Positions 38,123 to 48,610 of a DNA stretch of 64,000 nt are shown here, piece by piece. The DNA is from Gramella sp. AN32. Its GTDB lineage: Bacteria > Bacteroidota > Bacteroidia > Flavobacteriales > Flavobacteriaceae. Within the stretch, counting starts at the first letter, position 1. Each line of letters starts with the position of its first letter. The notes under the pieces are model-generated. The model was not told the origin of the DNA, searched no databases, and worked only from the letters and a program-made list of their open reading frames with translations. Location of the stretch: positions 1 through 64,000 of the forward strand of contig NZ_QEYO01000015.1 in NCBI RefSeq assembly GCF_023718305.1. The letters are read 5' to 3'. The position numbers and the translations under genes were made by a program.

Positions 38123-41100
38123 TTAAAAATTAACACTCAATCCGTAAGAAATGGTTCTGTTTAAGGGATAATTATTTCCTGTCGATGAATCATCAATAGT
38201 TTCTGGATCAAATATTTCTGTCATGTTTGTCCCTGTCCAAAGATTTTCTCCTGAGACGTAAAGACGGAGTTTATGAATGCCTAATTTTGCAACTGCATCC
38301 TCTGGTAAACTATAACCAAACTGAAGATTTTTAAGTCGAATGTAGGATGCATCTTGAAGATAGCCCGTTTGAGCTTGATGGTTTTTTCCGTTAAACAAAG
38401 GTCGTGGATAATAGGAGTCTATATTTTGACCCAGAGGGTGATCTGCATCGGCTCTGTAATAATCGGTATGAGGTTCTAATCCGGTTGACCACCATCTACC
38501 CCAATCCCAGGCGCCCCAAAAATAATAGCTATTTACATAATAATCGCGCTTAAGGATGCCTTGAAAAAATATACGGGCATCGAAATTTTTCCAATCAGCA
38601 TTTAAATCCACTGAGAATGAATATCTAGGTGTATTATTACCAATCACCTTTAAATCTCCGTGGTCATTTTCGGTATATGCACCAGAATCAATTGTACCAT
38701 CTCCATTTAAGTCCTTATACATTATATCTCCCTGAGCCCATTGACTACCTAAGGCATCTTGTCCCCCATTAGGGAGTGAAGCCAAATGCGCCTCCATTTC
38801 ACCAGCATACCTGGCTATATCAACAGTTTCATAACCCCATATTTCACCTATAGTTCGATCCTGTACATAGGTGCTTAGGGTTCCCGTTTCATTAGGATAT
38901 TTGGTGATTTCAGTTTGTGCATCAGATAATAAAATATTTATGTTATATCCAAGACCATTTTTCAATTGGTCCCTCCAGTTTAAGTTAACTTCGAATCCGT
39001 ATGTTTTTAAATCGGTATTATTTTCAACTGGAACCGCAGTCCCTAAAATAACTGGCAACTCAGGAGCCGGGCCAACCATATCAGTCGTATAGCGGGTAAA
39101 ATAATCAAATGAACCAGAAAGCCTATTATTGAAAAGGGCCACGTCCAATCCAGCATTCCAGCTTTTCACCCGTTCCCAGGTTAATGATTCGCTAACTAAA
39201 CCGGGAGCAGAACTTGTATTTGGTTGGGCTGCGTTTACTAACCAGCCTCCATTTGCTGTTCCAATTGGCATTGTGACATAGGTAGGATACCAGCTATTAG
39301 TATTTTGATTTCCTAACTCTCCGTAGGATCCCCGGAATTTGAAAGTATTAATTGTGTTTTCTAATGATTCCCAAAATGGCTCTTTCGCAACATTCCATCC
39401 TGCTGAAACAGAGGGGAACCAATTCCATCGTTTATCATTTCGAAATCTGGAAGTCCCATCATAACGAAGGTTCCCTTCTAATAAATAACGCTCCTTATAA
39501 TTATAATTTAGACGCCCAAAAACTCCTTGTGTTGACCAGTGATTATAATCTCCTGCAACTACAGGAGGTGCTAATACCCCATTGGCATCGGTACCACTAG
39601 TGGTGTTGAGAGTTGGAAGGGGAGGAACAATAATTCCATCCCTTTCTGCTGATAGAAAACGAGTTTTATTTAATTCCGATTGATAACCTAATAAGACCTT
39701 AAAGTTATGCCCTTCTCCAATCTCTTTTGAGTATTCGTTTAAAAGCGTGGCATTTAAATAATTTTCCCTAAATCCCTGTTCATGAACTAAATTGGAGGTA
39801 CCATATGGAACAGGGTTGCCATCTACATCATGATTGTAAGTTTTTTGAGTATCCCAGTGGCGAAAATTATTCTGAGTTCTGTAACTCATTCTTCCGGTAA
39901 TTAAAAAATCTTTTACCGGTTCAAGTATCAATTCACCTTGTTGGTACAACCAATCAGTCTGGCTTTTATCACGACCTCCCTCTGCTAAACCTAGAGCTGG
40001 GGATGGAGAAGAATATAAAAATCCATTTGGATCATAAAGGGGAAGCATAGGCCATCCCTGACGAGCCAAATTTTCAAATAAACCATCGTTTAATGCTGAG
40101 GGTCGTCCAAAATCTTCACGGATAAAACGGTTACTCACACTAACTTTTGCCCAATCTGTTATTTGAGCATCTAATTTTATTGTAGTTGCATAGCGATTAA
40201 AGTTATCGGTATTAAATTGCATCAAACCATTTTGGTCTAAATAATTTCCAGACGCGTAATACTGAATATCTTCAGAACCTCCGCTAACACTAATATTATG
40301 CTCTTGAGAAAACGATGATTCTTTATAAATCAAATCATACCAGTCATTGTTAGCTTGCCCCGAGGCATATCCATCGGCCCAGATTTGTGGATTATTAGGA
40401 TTTTGTATAATCTCGTCCCTAGTTAATCCTTGCTGATAATTTAAAATAGCCTGTAGCCTTTCTTCTGAGAAAAAAGGAGCTTCCCCTCCATTAACATGTG
40501 CATCATTAAAGAATAAAGCATATGTGTAGGAGTCCATCATGTTTGGAACGTTGATTGGGGAACTAACCCTTATGTTGGTATTATAGTTAATGACCGGTTT
40601 CCCTTTTTTTCCAGTTTTAGTTGTGACCAGAATAACCCCAAATGGGGCACGAGAACCATAAATCGAGGACGCAGCTGCATCTTTCAATACCGAGATACTT
40701 TCAATATCCTGAGGGTTTATAGCATTGATATCCCCCTCCATTCCATCTATTAAAATAAGTGGAGACCCCGTAGATCCTTGCCCTATTGTTCCCGTACCAC
40801 GTACATTAATTGTTGAGCGGTCTTCTAAACTTCCCCCGGTTGAAGAAATATTTAAACCCGCAACCAGCCCCTGTAGCATTTGCGATGCATTTTGAACAGG
40901 CCTGGACTCCAGTTTTTCCCCATCAACTACTCCTACAGCTCCGGTGAGGTTAACCTTTTTCTGCGTTCCAAAACCAACAACAATGACTTCATCCAGTTGC
41001 CCAAGATCTTCCTCTAAACTTACATCAATAACACTTCTACTATCTATGGCAATTTCTTTAGTTGTATACCCTATAAAACTGAAAACTACTATTCCGTTGG

Positions 41101-41317
41101 CGGGTACATTAATTTGGTAATTCCCGTCAAAATCTGTCACTACCCCATTAGAAGTATTCTTTAAAAGAACAGTAACCCCTGGTATAGGTAATCCTTCCTG
41201 ATCTGAGACATTTCCAGATACTGAGATGTTTTGTCCGTACGAATAACAAATACCTAATAAAAAGATTAGGAAAAATGTTACCGGAAATTTTTTATTCAAG
41301 TAATAATATTTATTCAT
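38123..41317 (-). CDS. SusC/RagA-family TonB-dependent transporter (PUL 2)
   Basis: A 1064-residue SusC protein. Signal peptide (FPVTFFLIFLLGICYSYG), carboxypeptidase-regulatory-like domain (VSGNVSDQEGLPIPGVTV, VVTDFDGNYQI, VFSFIGYTTKEI), the EEDLGQLDEVIVVGFGTQKK motif, plug (INVRGTGTIGQG, LILIDGMEGD, SVLKDAAASSIYG) and a beta-barrel ending in ISYGLSVNF. It is the first gene of the susC-susD-PKD-PKD operon. A 370-bp upstream region carries the GGTAAATT box also found before the GH2 and HTCS genes. The transported glycan is not readable from sequence. Confidence 0.93.
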   Translation of the reverse strand: MNKYYYLNKKFPVTFFLIFLLGICYSYGQNISVSGNVSDQEGLPIPGVTVLLKNTSNGVVTDFDGNYQINVPANGIVVFSFIGYTTKEIAIDSRSVIDVSLEEDLGQLDEVIVVGFGTQKKVNLTGAVGVVDGEKLESRPVQNASQMLQGLVAGLNISSTGGSLEDRSTINVRGTGTIGQGSTGSPLILIDGMEGDINAINPQDIESISVLKDAAASSIYGSRAPFGVILVTTKTGKKGKPVINYNTNIRVSSPINVPNMMDSYTYALFFNDAHVNGGEAPFFSEERLQAILNYQQGLTRDEIIQNPNNPQIWADGYASGQANNDWYDLIYKESSFSQEHNISVSGGSEDIQYYASGNYLDQNGLMQFNTDNFNRYATTIKLDAQITDWAKVSVSNRFIREDFGRPSALNDGLFENLARQGWPMLPLYDPNGFLYSSPSPALGLAEGGRDKSQTDWLYQQGELILEPVKDFLITGRMSYRTQNNFRHWDTQKTYNHDVDGNPVPYGTSNLVHEQGFRENYLNATLLNEYSKEIGEGHNFKVLLGYQSELNKTRFLSAERDGIIVPPLPTLNTTSGTDANGVLAPPVVAGDYNHWSTQGVFGRLNYNYKERYLLEGNLRYDGTSRFRNDKRWNWFPSVSAGWNVAKEPFWESLENTINTFKFRGSYGELGNQNTNSWYPTYVTMPIGTANGGWLVNAAQPNTSSAPGLVSESLTWERVKSWNAGLDVALFNNRLSGSFDYFTRYTTDMVGPAPELPVILGTAVPVENNTDLKTYGFEVNLNWRDQLKNGLGYNINILLSDAQTEITKYPNETGTLSTYVQDRTIGEIWGYETVDIARYAGEMEAHLASLPNGGQDALGSQWAQGDIMYKDLNGDGTIDSGAYTENDHGDLKVIGNNTPRYSFSVDLNADWKNFDARIFFQGILKRDYYVNSYYFWGAWDWGRWWSTGLEPHTDYYRADADHPLGQNIDSYYPRPLFNGKNHQAQTGYLQDASYIRLKNLQFGYSLPEDAVAKLGIHKLRLYVSGENLWTGTNMTEIFDPETIDDSSTGNNYPLNRTISYGLSVNF

Positions 41318-41687
41318 TTGACTTACTTAATTAGTTAATAGTTTGAGTTAGTTTCTTTAGCCTCAATGCTGAGTTGATGATACTGCAAGAGTCCTGTTAA
41401 ATTTGTAGTACAAGATTGGTAAAGTGTGGTTCTCCTATGGGATATAAATTGCTAAATTAGGAGTGGTAAATTGTTCAATCCCCCTTTTTTATTATGATTT
41501 TGTTATTCTGGGTGATTATATTTTGATATTCAATAATAATAGCGTCCCTTTTTTTCAGACCTTAAAACAATCTTAATTAAAACGTTTTCGTAAAATAGGC
41601 TGATAATTTATTCATATTATTTCATGAAAATTTTATTGCGTTCCCATGATTTTTATGAATTTGAATTTTAAAATTCTCTTTTAGAAA
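41318..41687. other. Regulatory region of susC (PUL 2)
   Basis: 370 bp between susC and the upstream GH2 gene, without a gene. It contains the shared GGTAAATT box at 41457-41478 and a C5T6 run at 41482-41492. I could not find a convincing TAnnTTTG element on the minus strand. Confidence 0.45.
41457..41478 (-). promoter_or_regulatory. Candidate HTCS-binding box 1
   Basis: Plus-strand TTAGGAGTGGTAAATTGTTC. It shares TT, purines, GG and TAAATT with the boxes at 44156-44177 and 48405-48427. It lies 140 bp before the susC start codon. Confidence 0.4.
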
Positions 41688-44108
41688 TCAAATTTTATGT
41701 ACGGTGATTTTTTCTATTCCCAGATCCTCGGAAGAAATTTTTATTTTTATATCCCCTCCATTGGTTTCCGAAGCTTGAATATAAGCGCGTAATCTCCCTT
41801 CAAATGTGTTCCTTTTATTTGACTGATATGATTCATGGCTATCTCTATTTCCGCTTTCAAGTGCCAAAACCTGAGCAGTACCCTCTACCTCAAAACTTAT
41901 TTCGATATCCTTATTTGTTATTCTAGTACCATTCTTATCAGTAAGCAAAAGGTCAATAATGATGATATCTTTATTATTTGAATAAGTCTTCCGGTTGGTA
42001 GTTATCTCCATATTCTTTAATCCTCGAGGAGTATTCAATTCAAACGAAGCTACCTGGAGTCCGTCTTTATAGCCTTTGGCTTCAAGTTTGCCCTTTTTGT
42101 ATGGAACTTCCCAGTAGACCATTTTTCCGGGAATATACTCAGCTTGTTTGCGACCTAAGGATTTACCATTTAGAAAAAGTTCAATTTCATCTGTATTACT
42201 ATAAGCTGTTACCCATTTTGTTTCCCCGGTAGTACCTTTCCAGTCCGGCTGAATATTTCTTCTGAGATTCACATTGCTTTCGCTATCGGTCACACCTAAA
42301 TAAATCATCGGCTTATCGCTCCATAGACTCTGACGGAAATAAAAGTCAGCTTTTGGTTTTCCGGCAAGATCCAGAACTCCCGCACCGCTACTCCTATTGG
42401 GCCATTCTCTGGCTTCTCCAATAAAATCGAAAGCGGTCCATAGAAATTGCGAAGGGATATAGTCATTTTCAGTTACTGCCAGCCAGGCTTCCAGTGCATC
42501 ACCGTTTTCACTACCGTAGATAATCCTCTTAGGAAAAGCTTTGTGATCTTCCTCATATCGATATTCCTGATAATTATAACCTACTATGTCCAATACCTGT
42601 GGATAAATGGTATGATTAGACATAGTCACACCGGCAAGAGCTGCAGTAACTTCTCTCGTAGTATCGAACATCTTCGCAGCGTTTACCAGCTCATTGGCAA
42701 GTTTGCCTAATTGAGATGCCGGGGGATTATCAGGGTTATAACCTTTTCCATAGATCTGAGGATTGCGACCTTCGTCTAATACAGGGTGGCTATATGGATC
42801 ATTTGGATAGTCGATTTCATTCCCGATACTCCACATAATAATAGAAGTATGATTTCTATTCCTGCGAATCATATCCTGGACATCACGCACGCCCCATTCG
42901 CTAAAATCTTCATGAGAACCATCATTCCCTGGAGCCCCGACATTCCAGCCGGTGATCCATTTATTTTTTCCGTATTCCCACTCATCAAAAGCTTCATCCT
43001 GCACTAAAAATCCTATTTCATCAGCCAGATTATAAATATAGTCCTGATGTGGATAGTGACTCATTCTGATGGCGTTCGCGCCCATTTCCTTGAGTGTTTC
43101 TAAACGTTCACGCCAAACAGCTTCTGGTACCGCCGCGCCCAAAGCTCCGGCATCGTGATGAATACAAATACCTTTGATTAGCATATTCTTAGCGTTCAGA
43201 AAGAATCCTTTATTAGCATCAAACCTGAATGACCTGAAACCAACCTTTTCCGTCCAGGTGTCGACAATGTCCTGATCATCTTTCTGAATACTAACTTTAA
43301 GATCATAAAGATTTGGATTCTCGGGAGACCACAGGTTTGGATTTTTAACTTCGAAATCCAGTTCTATATAATTTTGTTTTTTTGGTCTTAATGACAATGG
43401 TTTTTCAGAAGTCGCCACCGTATTCCCATTTTTATCAAGCAAATCGGCTTTAATAGTTGATTTTATGATTTCATCAGTCTGGTTTTTGATTTCTACCGCA
43501 ACCTTAGCCTTTCCCTTTTCTGCGGAAACTTCAGGAGTGGTAAAAAATACTCCCCATTGCGCAAAATGTACCGGTTCTTGTTGAAGCAAATAAACATTGC
43601 GATAAATTCCGGAACCGGAATAATATCTGGAATCGGCAAATTCAGTGTGGTCTGCCTTTACCAGTATTTCATTATTATTAGTTTTTAGATAGGGGGTAAG
43701 GTCATATTGAAAGGGAATGAAACCATTTGGCCTTTTGCCCAGAAGGTGCCCGTTGATCCAAACTTCACTGTTTTTGTATACCCCGTCAAAATAAATGGCG
43801 TAGGTATTTTCAGGTTTATAATTGCTGATGCTAAAAGTCTTCTTATACCAGCCAATTCCACCGGGAAGGAATCCAGTACCGCTGGCCCATTTGGAATTAA
43901 AAGGTCCTTCTATACTCCAGTCATGGGGGAGTTTTATATTCCTCCAATCTGAATTATTCGAGAACACTTTGGTGCTATCTCCTTTTTGAAATTGCCAATC
44001 TTTATTAAAATCGACTTTGTTATCCTTTTGGGCTGAAATTAATGATGAATAAAATAAAGCGATCAGTATGAAAATAATTCTTGTCATTCGAAAATTTAAA
44101 TTTTTCAT
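41688..44108 (-). CDS. GH2 beta-galactosidase-like enzyme with DUF4982-type C-terminus
   Basis: An 806-residue secreted GH2 enzyme with signal peptide (TRIIFILIALFYSSLISAQ). Sugar-binding domain (KLPHDWSIEGPF, GGIGWYKKTF), Ig-like domain, TIM barrel with KGICIHHDAGALG, acid/base Glu in IMWSIGNEIDYP, and nucleophile Glu in IIYGSENGDALEAW. The C-terminal domains include WVTAYSNTDEIELFLNGKSLG of the DUF4982 type and a further Ig-like domain. This branch contains beta-galactosidases and some beta-glucuronidases. It complements the LacZ-type GH2 of the same PUL. It has its own upstream GGTAAATT box, so it is likely a separate transcription unit under the same regulator as susC. Confidence 0.88.
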   Translation of the reverse strand: MKNLNFRMTRIIFILIALFYSSLISAQKDNKVDFNKDWQFQKGDSTKVFSNNSDWRNIKLPHDWSIEGPFNSKWASGTGFLPGGIGWYKKTFSISNYKPENTYAIYFDGVYKNSEVWINGHLLGKRPNGFIPFQYDLTPYLKTNNNEILVKADHTEFADSRYYSGSGIYRNVYLLQQEPVHFAQWGVFFTTPEVSAEKGKAKVAVEIKNQTDEIIKSTIKADLLDKNGNTVATSEKPLSLRPKKQNYIELDFEVKNPNLWSPENPNLYDLKVSIQKDDQDIVDTWTEKVGFRSFRFDANKGFFLNAKNMLIKGICIHHDAGALGAAVPEAVWRERLETLKEMGANAIRMSHYPHQDYIYNLADEIGFLVQDEAFDEWEYGKNKWITGWNVGAPGNDGSHEDFSEWGVRDVQDMIRRNRNHTSIIMWSIGNEIDYPNDPYSHPVLDEGRNPQIYGKGYNPDNPPASQLGKLANELVNAAKMFDTTREVTAALAGVTMSNHTIYPQVLDIVGYNYQEYRYEEDHKAFPKRIIYGSENGDALEAWLAVTENDYIPSQFLWTAFDFIGEAREWPNRSSGAGVLDLAGKPKADFYFRQSLWSDKPMIYLGVTDSESNVNLRRNIQPDWKGTTGETKWVTAYSNTDEIELFLNGKSLGRKQAEYIPGKMVYWEVPYKKGKLEAKGYKDGLQVASFELNTPRGLKNMEITTNRKTYSNNKDIIIIDLLLTDKNGTRITNKDIEISFEVEGTAQVLALESGNRDSHESYQSNKRNTFEGRLRAYIQASETNGGDIKIKISSEDLGIEKITVHKI

Positions 44109-44155
44109 ACAAGATCATTATACTAAGGCAAAATAAACAGGGTTTATTGGCTCAA

Positions 44156-44177
44156 TTCAGGGGGGTAAATTGTGCAT
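44156..44177 (-). promoter_or_regulatory. Candidate HTCS-binding box 2
   Basis: Plus-strand TTCAGGGGGGTAAATTGTGC, 48 bp before the GH2 start codon. The strongest match to box 1 (GGTAAATTGT followed by T/G and CA). Confidence 0.4.
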
Positions 44178-44274
44178 GGTGATGAAAGCCTTAAATTATG
44201 ACATGGTTTTTTAGCAAATCATAAATATTAAGCCGTAGAATTTTGAATCTCGAATTTTCTATTGAAAAAAAATT

Positions 44275-47200
44275 TTACTTAAAATCGGATGGATTTTTGC
44301 CAAAACGTTCTTTAAAAATCTTTCTAAAATATTTTATGTTATTAAAGCCGACTTCGTAACAGGCCTGAGAAACCGTGTAATTTTCATGGGTGATAAGATC
44401 TGCAGCTTGTTCGATCTTTAAATTCCTGATATATTCGTTAATACTCTGATCTGTTAAAGCTTTTAGTTTACGATATAAAGATGCTCTACTCATCCCAACA
44501 TCTTTTGCAATATCATTCACATTGGCGCTATTGGTTGCTATGTGTTTCCAGATGGTTTCATCTAACTTTTTCAGAAAAGTTTTTTCCTTTGATACTAATC
44601 CACTGGATACTTTATTAGATTCGTCGGTGGGTTCTATTTTCTTTTTAAATGATTTTTTTAGGGACTCCCGGCTTTCTAAGAGGTTTTGAACTCTAGTTTT
44701 CAGAAGCTGTGTATTAAAAGGTTTGGTAATATAATCATCGGCACCCTCTTCATAGCCTATATTCATACTTTCAATGGCTGTATCTGCGGTTAAAAGTATG
44801 ATGGGTATATGACTTGTGGCAAAATTCCCTTTTAAATCTGCACATACATCAAAACCACTTTTTTTGGGCATCATTAGATCTGATATTATTATGTCAGGTA
44901 CATATTTTTGGGCTTTTTTTACACCTTCCAATCCATTTATAGCATGAATTATATCATAGTCTTTTTTGAAGATGCTATTTAAAAAACTTAATATTTCCTT
45001 ATTATCATCAATTATTAAAATTAGTTTTCTGTTTTCGCTAGAAGTGACATATGCGAGTTGACTATCGAAATTGAGAATTTGGTTGATTTCAGCAGGTTCC
45101 TCTAATTCATCTAATTCTTTGGCAAAATCTTCTTTTGAAGGAAATTCCATTTCTTTAATAGGAATTTTTAGACAAAAATTAGTTCCTTCATTAATTTTGC
45201 TTTCCGCTATAATGTTACCACCATGAAGCTCCGCAAAACTTTTTGATAAAGCCAGGCCTACTCCTGTACCGGCTCGATTCTCGGCTGTATTCGCCCTATA
45301 ATACCAATCGAAAATGTGTGGTAAATCATTTGGCAATATTCCTTTACCTGAATCCTGAACCTTAATTTCAAAACCCATATCGTTGCTAAGGAAGTTAACC
45401 TCAATTTGATCTCCTTTATCACAATACTTCAAAGCATTAGAAATGAGATTGCTAACAATAATTTCGATTTTTTCGATATCAATTTTAAAAATCCTTGATT
45501 CGATTGGCCCAATGTAGTTCAGGGTAATTTTTTTATCCTTAGCCAATGCTGCGTAAGTTTTTACCCAGCGTCGTACCCTTGAGGGTAGATCATGCGGTTC
45601 TAAAATTATTTTTGTCATACCCTCTTCAGCCTTTCTAAACCTAAGCAGCATATCGATAGATTTAAATAATTTCTTAGCATTCCTTTGAATGAACAATAAA
45701 TCCTTCTTTGAATCTTTACTGGGTTCTTTTGATAACAAATTTTGAACTGGTGCCAAAATAAGGGTTAATGGAGTCTTTAATTCATGGGAGAATGCCGTAA
45801 AGAATCTAAAACGTTCTTCATTAAGGTCATGTTCTAAAGTTCGCTGCTTTTGCTCAAATAGTAACGAGTTTTTTAATTTAATACGCTCTGAGTAGTATCT
45901 CATTACCAACCATATACTTAAAATAATAAATAATGCCATTAAGATATAGGCTGGGATTGTTTGCCAAAATGGGGGAATTATTCTAATATGGAGATTCTTA
46001 GTATTTCCTTCCCCCAAACCAGAGTCAGTCTTCACAATAAAGTTGTAGTCTCCCGGCGGGACACCTGTAAAATTTGCAGTACCAGAATTTTGATTATCTA
46101 TCCAAAAGTCATTATAATTTTCCAGCTTATAAGAGTAAGTAAGATTTTTAGCCGTGGGATATTTTAAAGCAACAAAATCAATCGAAAAGGTACTCTGGTT
46201 GTAATTTAGGTTAATAGTATCTACATACGGTAGGGCTTCCTTCAATATGGCATTCTTGTCATTTTTTGATATATTAATATCCCTATTTAAAACTCTTAGA
46301 CCTATAAATCTTAGGGGCAGTTGATTTTCTGACGGAGTAAAATTAGTAGGATCAAATATATTGAGACCGTTATTACCTCCAAAAAAGAGTTTACCCTCCT
46401 CATTCATAACGGCAGCTCCAATATTAAATTCGCCTTCCTGGATATTATTGAGAGAACTTATGTTTAATATTTGATTTGTTTGGGTGTTATACCTATTCAG
46501 TCCATTGTAACTACCCATCCATACATAAACAGAATCCTGCTGGATCATACTATTAATAGTGTTATTACTTAACCCATTTTTTTCAGTAAAATTTTCGATC
46601 TTTTTTAATTCAGGATTTATTTTCAAAAGACCGCCATACCGGGAACCTGCTAGTATATTCCCATCAGGGAGAATTAAAAGGGAAAAGATAACGTTTGTCA
46701 TTCCTTTAAAATTCGCTTGGTTGTACTCCCGTATAGTGCCTTCATCTGGATTATAAATAATAATTCCGGAGCCATAAGTTCCCAGCCATAAATTTCCCCT
46801 TTCATCTTCAGCTATATCCCTTATATCAATTTTCCCCAGACTTTCTATATAATTAAACTCGTCTTTCTTGCTATTGTATTCAAACAGGCCCCCTCTATTG
46901 GTTCCTATCCATAAAACATTAGTATGGGATTCAAAAATTACACGAACATCACTCCCATTGGAAGTAGATCCTTGTAAATAATGTTTATTTTTTCCGGTTT
47001 GAGGATTCAATAGGTTTAAACCACCCTGATAAGTTCCTACCCACAATGAATCTGAAGATTGTTGATAGAGAGAAATCAAATAGTTATTACTAAGACTATT
47101 GGGATCGTCTTCATTATGCTGAAAATGTTTTATACTACCTTTATCCGGATCATAAAGATCCAAACCTCCCCCATCGGTACCTACCCATACCGTATTTCCA

Positions 47201-48348
47201 CTAGCTTTTGCAAGCGATCCAATTCTATTATGGCTGATGGAGTTTGTTCCGAAATTTAGCTGCTTTATTAAGTTTATTTGTTCGCCCCCTGGTTTCACAA
47301 AAATTACTCCAGTTGGAGTTGCAAGCCACATATTTTCATGCCTGTCTTTAAATATGGACGTTACAGTTCTATTATATACACTTTTGCCATCGTTGCGCGG
47401 AAGGTACCATCTAATCGTTGGGTGATTTCTTCCAGTGAGGTGAGAAATATTTAGGATATTAAGTCCGCCATTTCTGGTTCCTATCCACATTTGCCCAAAT
47501 TGATCTTCCTGAAAGCTTAAAATATCATCGTCACTAAGTCCTTTTTGAAATTCAGCCGAACTTCTTAAATAAATAGATTCTCCTTCATGTGTTTTAACTA
47601 ACAGGCCATTACGGGTCCCTATCCATATATTTTGCTGTGAATCAATATATATTCTATTTACAACCGGGCTGGGTAATTCGAGGTTCGGAAGGTTTGAAGA
47701 ATGGGTAATTGTACCATTATTAAGAGAAATTTTCCATAAACCCATGTCAAATGATCCAATCCACATAATAGAATCGCCCTGTATATCAATTGTAGAAATT
47801 TCTGTAGAAGGAATTTCCATATTAGAATTAAGAAAATCCCGTAAACTTGAAATATTATCAAGCCCTTTATTGGCTACTTTTATGCCCTCATGATAAGAGG
47901 CGACAACAATATTGCCATCGGGTAGTTCTTGAATTACGCTAGCATTATTATAAAGGCCTTTTTTTTCATTCAGGAGCCGAAAAGTATTGTTTCGTAGATT
48001 GTATGAATTTAACCCGGCATCTGTTGCCAGCAATAAATTGTCTTGGGAAATTTCAATATCCTGAATATAATTGTTTGCTAATGTAGCATGAGGTTCATTT
48101 ATTTGTGTTTTAAACTGGAGGAATTTTTTACCATCATACCGGTTCAATCCATCATAAGTTGCAATCCAAATAAATCCTAAGGAATCTTGGTAGATGTCAT
48201 TTACGAAATTGTGAGAGAGTCCTGAAGAAACATCCAAAAGGTGGAAGTTTAAATTTTCTTCGGAAACATTTAACTTATTAGTTTCCTGTCCCATTGCCAT
48301 ACAGCAATCCAAAATTGCAAATAAGTAAAGCAAATGCGAAATTTTCAT
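44275..48348 (-). CDS. Hybrid two-component system regulator (HTCS) of PUL 2
   Basis: A 1357-residue one-protein two-component system. Signal peptide, then a periplasmic double beta-propeller of regulator repeats (SLGFIWIATYDGLNRYDG, NIWIGTRNGLL, QMWIGTRNGGL and others) to about residue 690, then a Y_Y_Y domain. One membrane helix follows (IPAYILMALFIILSIWLVM). The kinase has HisKA with the phospho-accepting His in FSHELKTPLT, then an HATPase domain (DSGKGILPNDLPHIF, GTGVGLALSK). A receiver domain follows with the Asp in DIIISDLMMPKKSG, and an AraC-type HTH at the end (VGMSRASLYRKLKAL, ACYEVGFNNIKYFRKIFKERFG). It senses an oligosaccharide in the periplasm and activates PUL 2 genes. All domains look intact. 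Confidence 0.95.
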   Translation of the reverse strand: MKISHLLYLFAILDCCMAMGQETNKLNVSEENLNFHLLDVSSGLSHNFVNDIYQDSLGFIWIATYDGLNRYDGKKFLQFKTQINEPHATLANNYIQDIEISQDNLLLATDAGLNSYNLRNNTFRLLNEKKGLYNNASVIQELPDGNIVVASYHEGIKVANKGLDNISSLRDFLNSNMEIPSTEISTIDIQGDSIMWIGSFDMGLWKISLNNGTITHSSNLPNLELPSPVVNRIYIDSQQNIWIGTRNGLLVKTHEGESIYLRSSAEFQKGLSDDDILSFQEDQFGQMWIGTRNGGLNILNISHLTGRNHPTIRWYLPRNDGKSVYNRTVTSIFKDRHENMWLATPTGVIFVKPGGEQINLIKQLNFGTNSISHNRIGSLAKASGNTVWVGTDGGGLDLYDPDKGSIKHFQHNEDDPNSLSNNYLISLYQQSSDSLWVGTYQGGLNLLNPQTGKNKHYLQGSTSNGSDVRVIFESHTNVLWIGTNRGGLFEYNSKKDEFNYIESLGKIDIRDIAEDERGNLWLGTYGSGIIIYNPDEGTIREYNQANFKGMTNVIFSLLILPDGNILAGSRYGGLLKINPELKKIENFTEKNGLSNNTINSMIQQDSVYVWMGSYNGLNRYNTQTNQILNISSLNNIQEGEFNIGAAVMNEEGKLFFGGNNGLNIFDPTNFTPSENQLPLRFIGLRVLNRDINISKNDKNAILKEALPYVDTINLNYNQSTFSIDFVALKYPTAKNLTYSYKLENYNDFWIDNQNSGTANFTGVPPGDYNFIVKTDSGLGEGNTKNLHIRIIPPFWQTIPAYILMALFIILSIWLVMRYYSERIKLKNSLLFEQKQRTLEHDLNEERFRFFTAFSHELKTPLTLILAPVQNLLSKEPSKDSKKDLLFIQRNAKKLFKSIDMLLRFRKAEEGMTKIILEPHDLPSRVRRWVKTYAALAKDKKITLNYIGPIESRIFKIDIEKIEIIVSNLISNALKYCDKGDQIEVNFLSNDMGFEIKVQDSGKGILPNDLPHIFDWYYRANTAENRAGTGVGLALSKSFAELHGGNIIAESKINEGTNFCLKIPIKEMEFPSKEDFAKELDELEEPAEINQILNFDSQLAYVTSSENRKLILIIDDNKEILSFLNSIFKKDYDIIHAINGLEGVKKAQKYVPDIIISDLMMPKKSGFDVCADLKGNFATSHIPIILLTADTAIESMNIGYEEGADDYITKPFNTQLLKTRVQNLLESRESLKKSFKKKIEPTDESNKVSSGLVSKEKTFLKKLDETIWKHIATNSANVNDIAKDVGMSRASLYRKLKALTDQSINEYIRNLKIEQAADLITHENYTVSQACYEVGFNNIKYFRKIFKERFGKNPSDFK

Positions 48349-48404
48349 TTTCTGAAGATTATATCAATAAAATTAATTATTGCAATCGTTAAATTAAGGT
48401 AATT

Positions 48405-48427
48405 TTCAAAGAGGGTAAATTTCAATT
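48405..48427 (-). promoter_or_regulatory. Candidate HTCS-binding box 3
   Basis: Plus-strand TTCAAAGAGGGTAAATTTCA, 57 bp before the HTCS start codon. It shares GGTAAATT and the preceding TTCAnnG with boxes 1 and 2, suggesting autoregulation. Confidence 0.35.
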
Positions 48428-48610
48428 GAATTAATGATGATTCATCTCTTCATATAAATCTTATGGACAAATTAAAATGTCAAGATCTTGTGTGGTTTGA
48501 ATATTTTAAAAATCCTGCAATTGAAACCACGAAAAATCAATCCAGCGGAGTAGGAGTGATTTGAAAACTTTCTAAACGCACTATAAATAATTTTAAGTCA
48601 TCCAGGGTAA

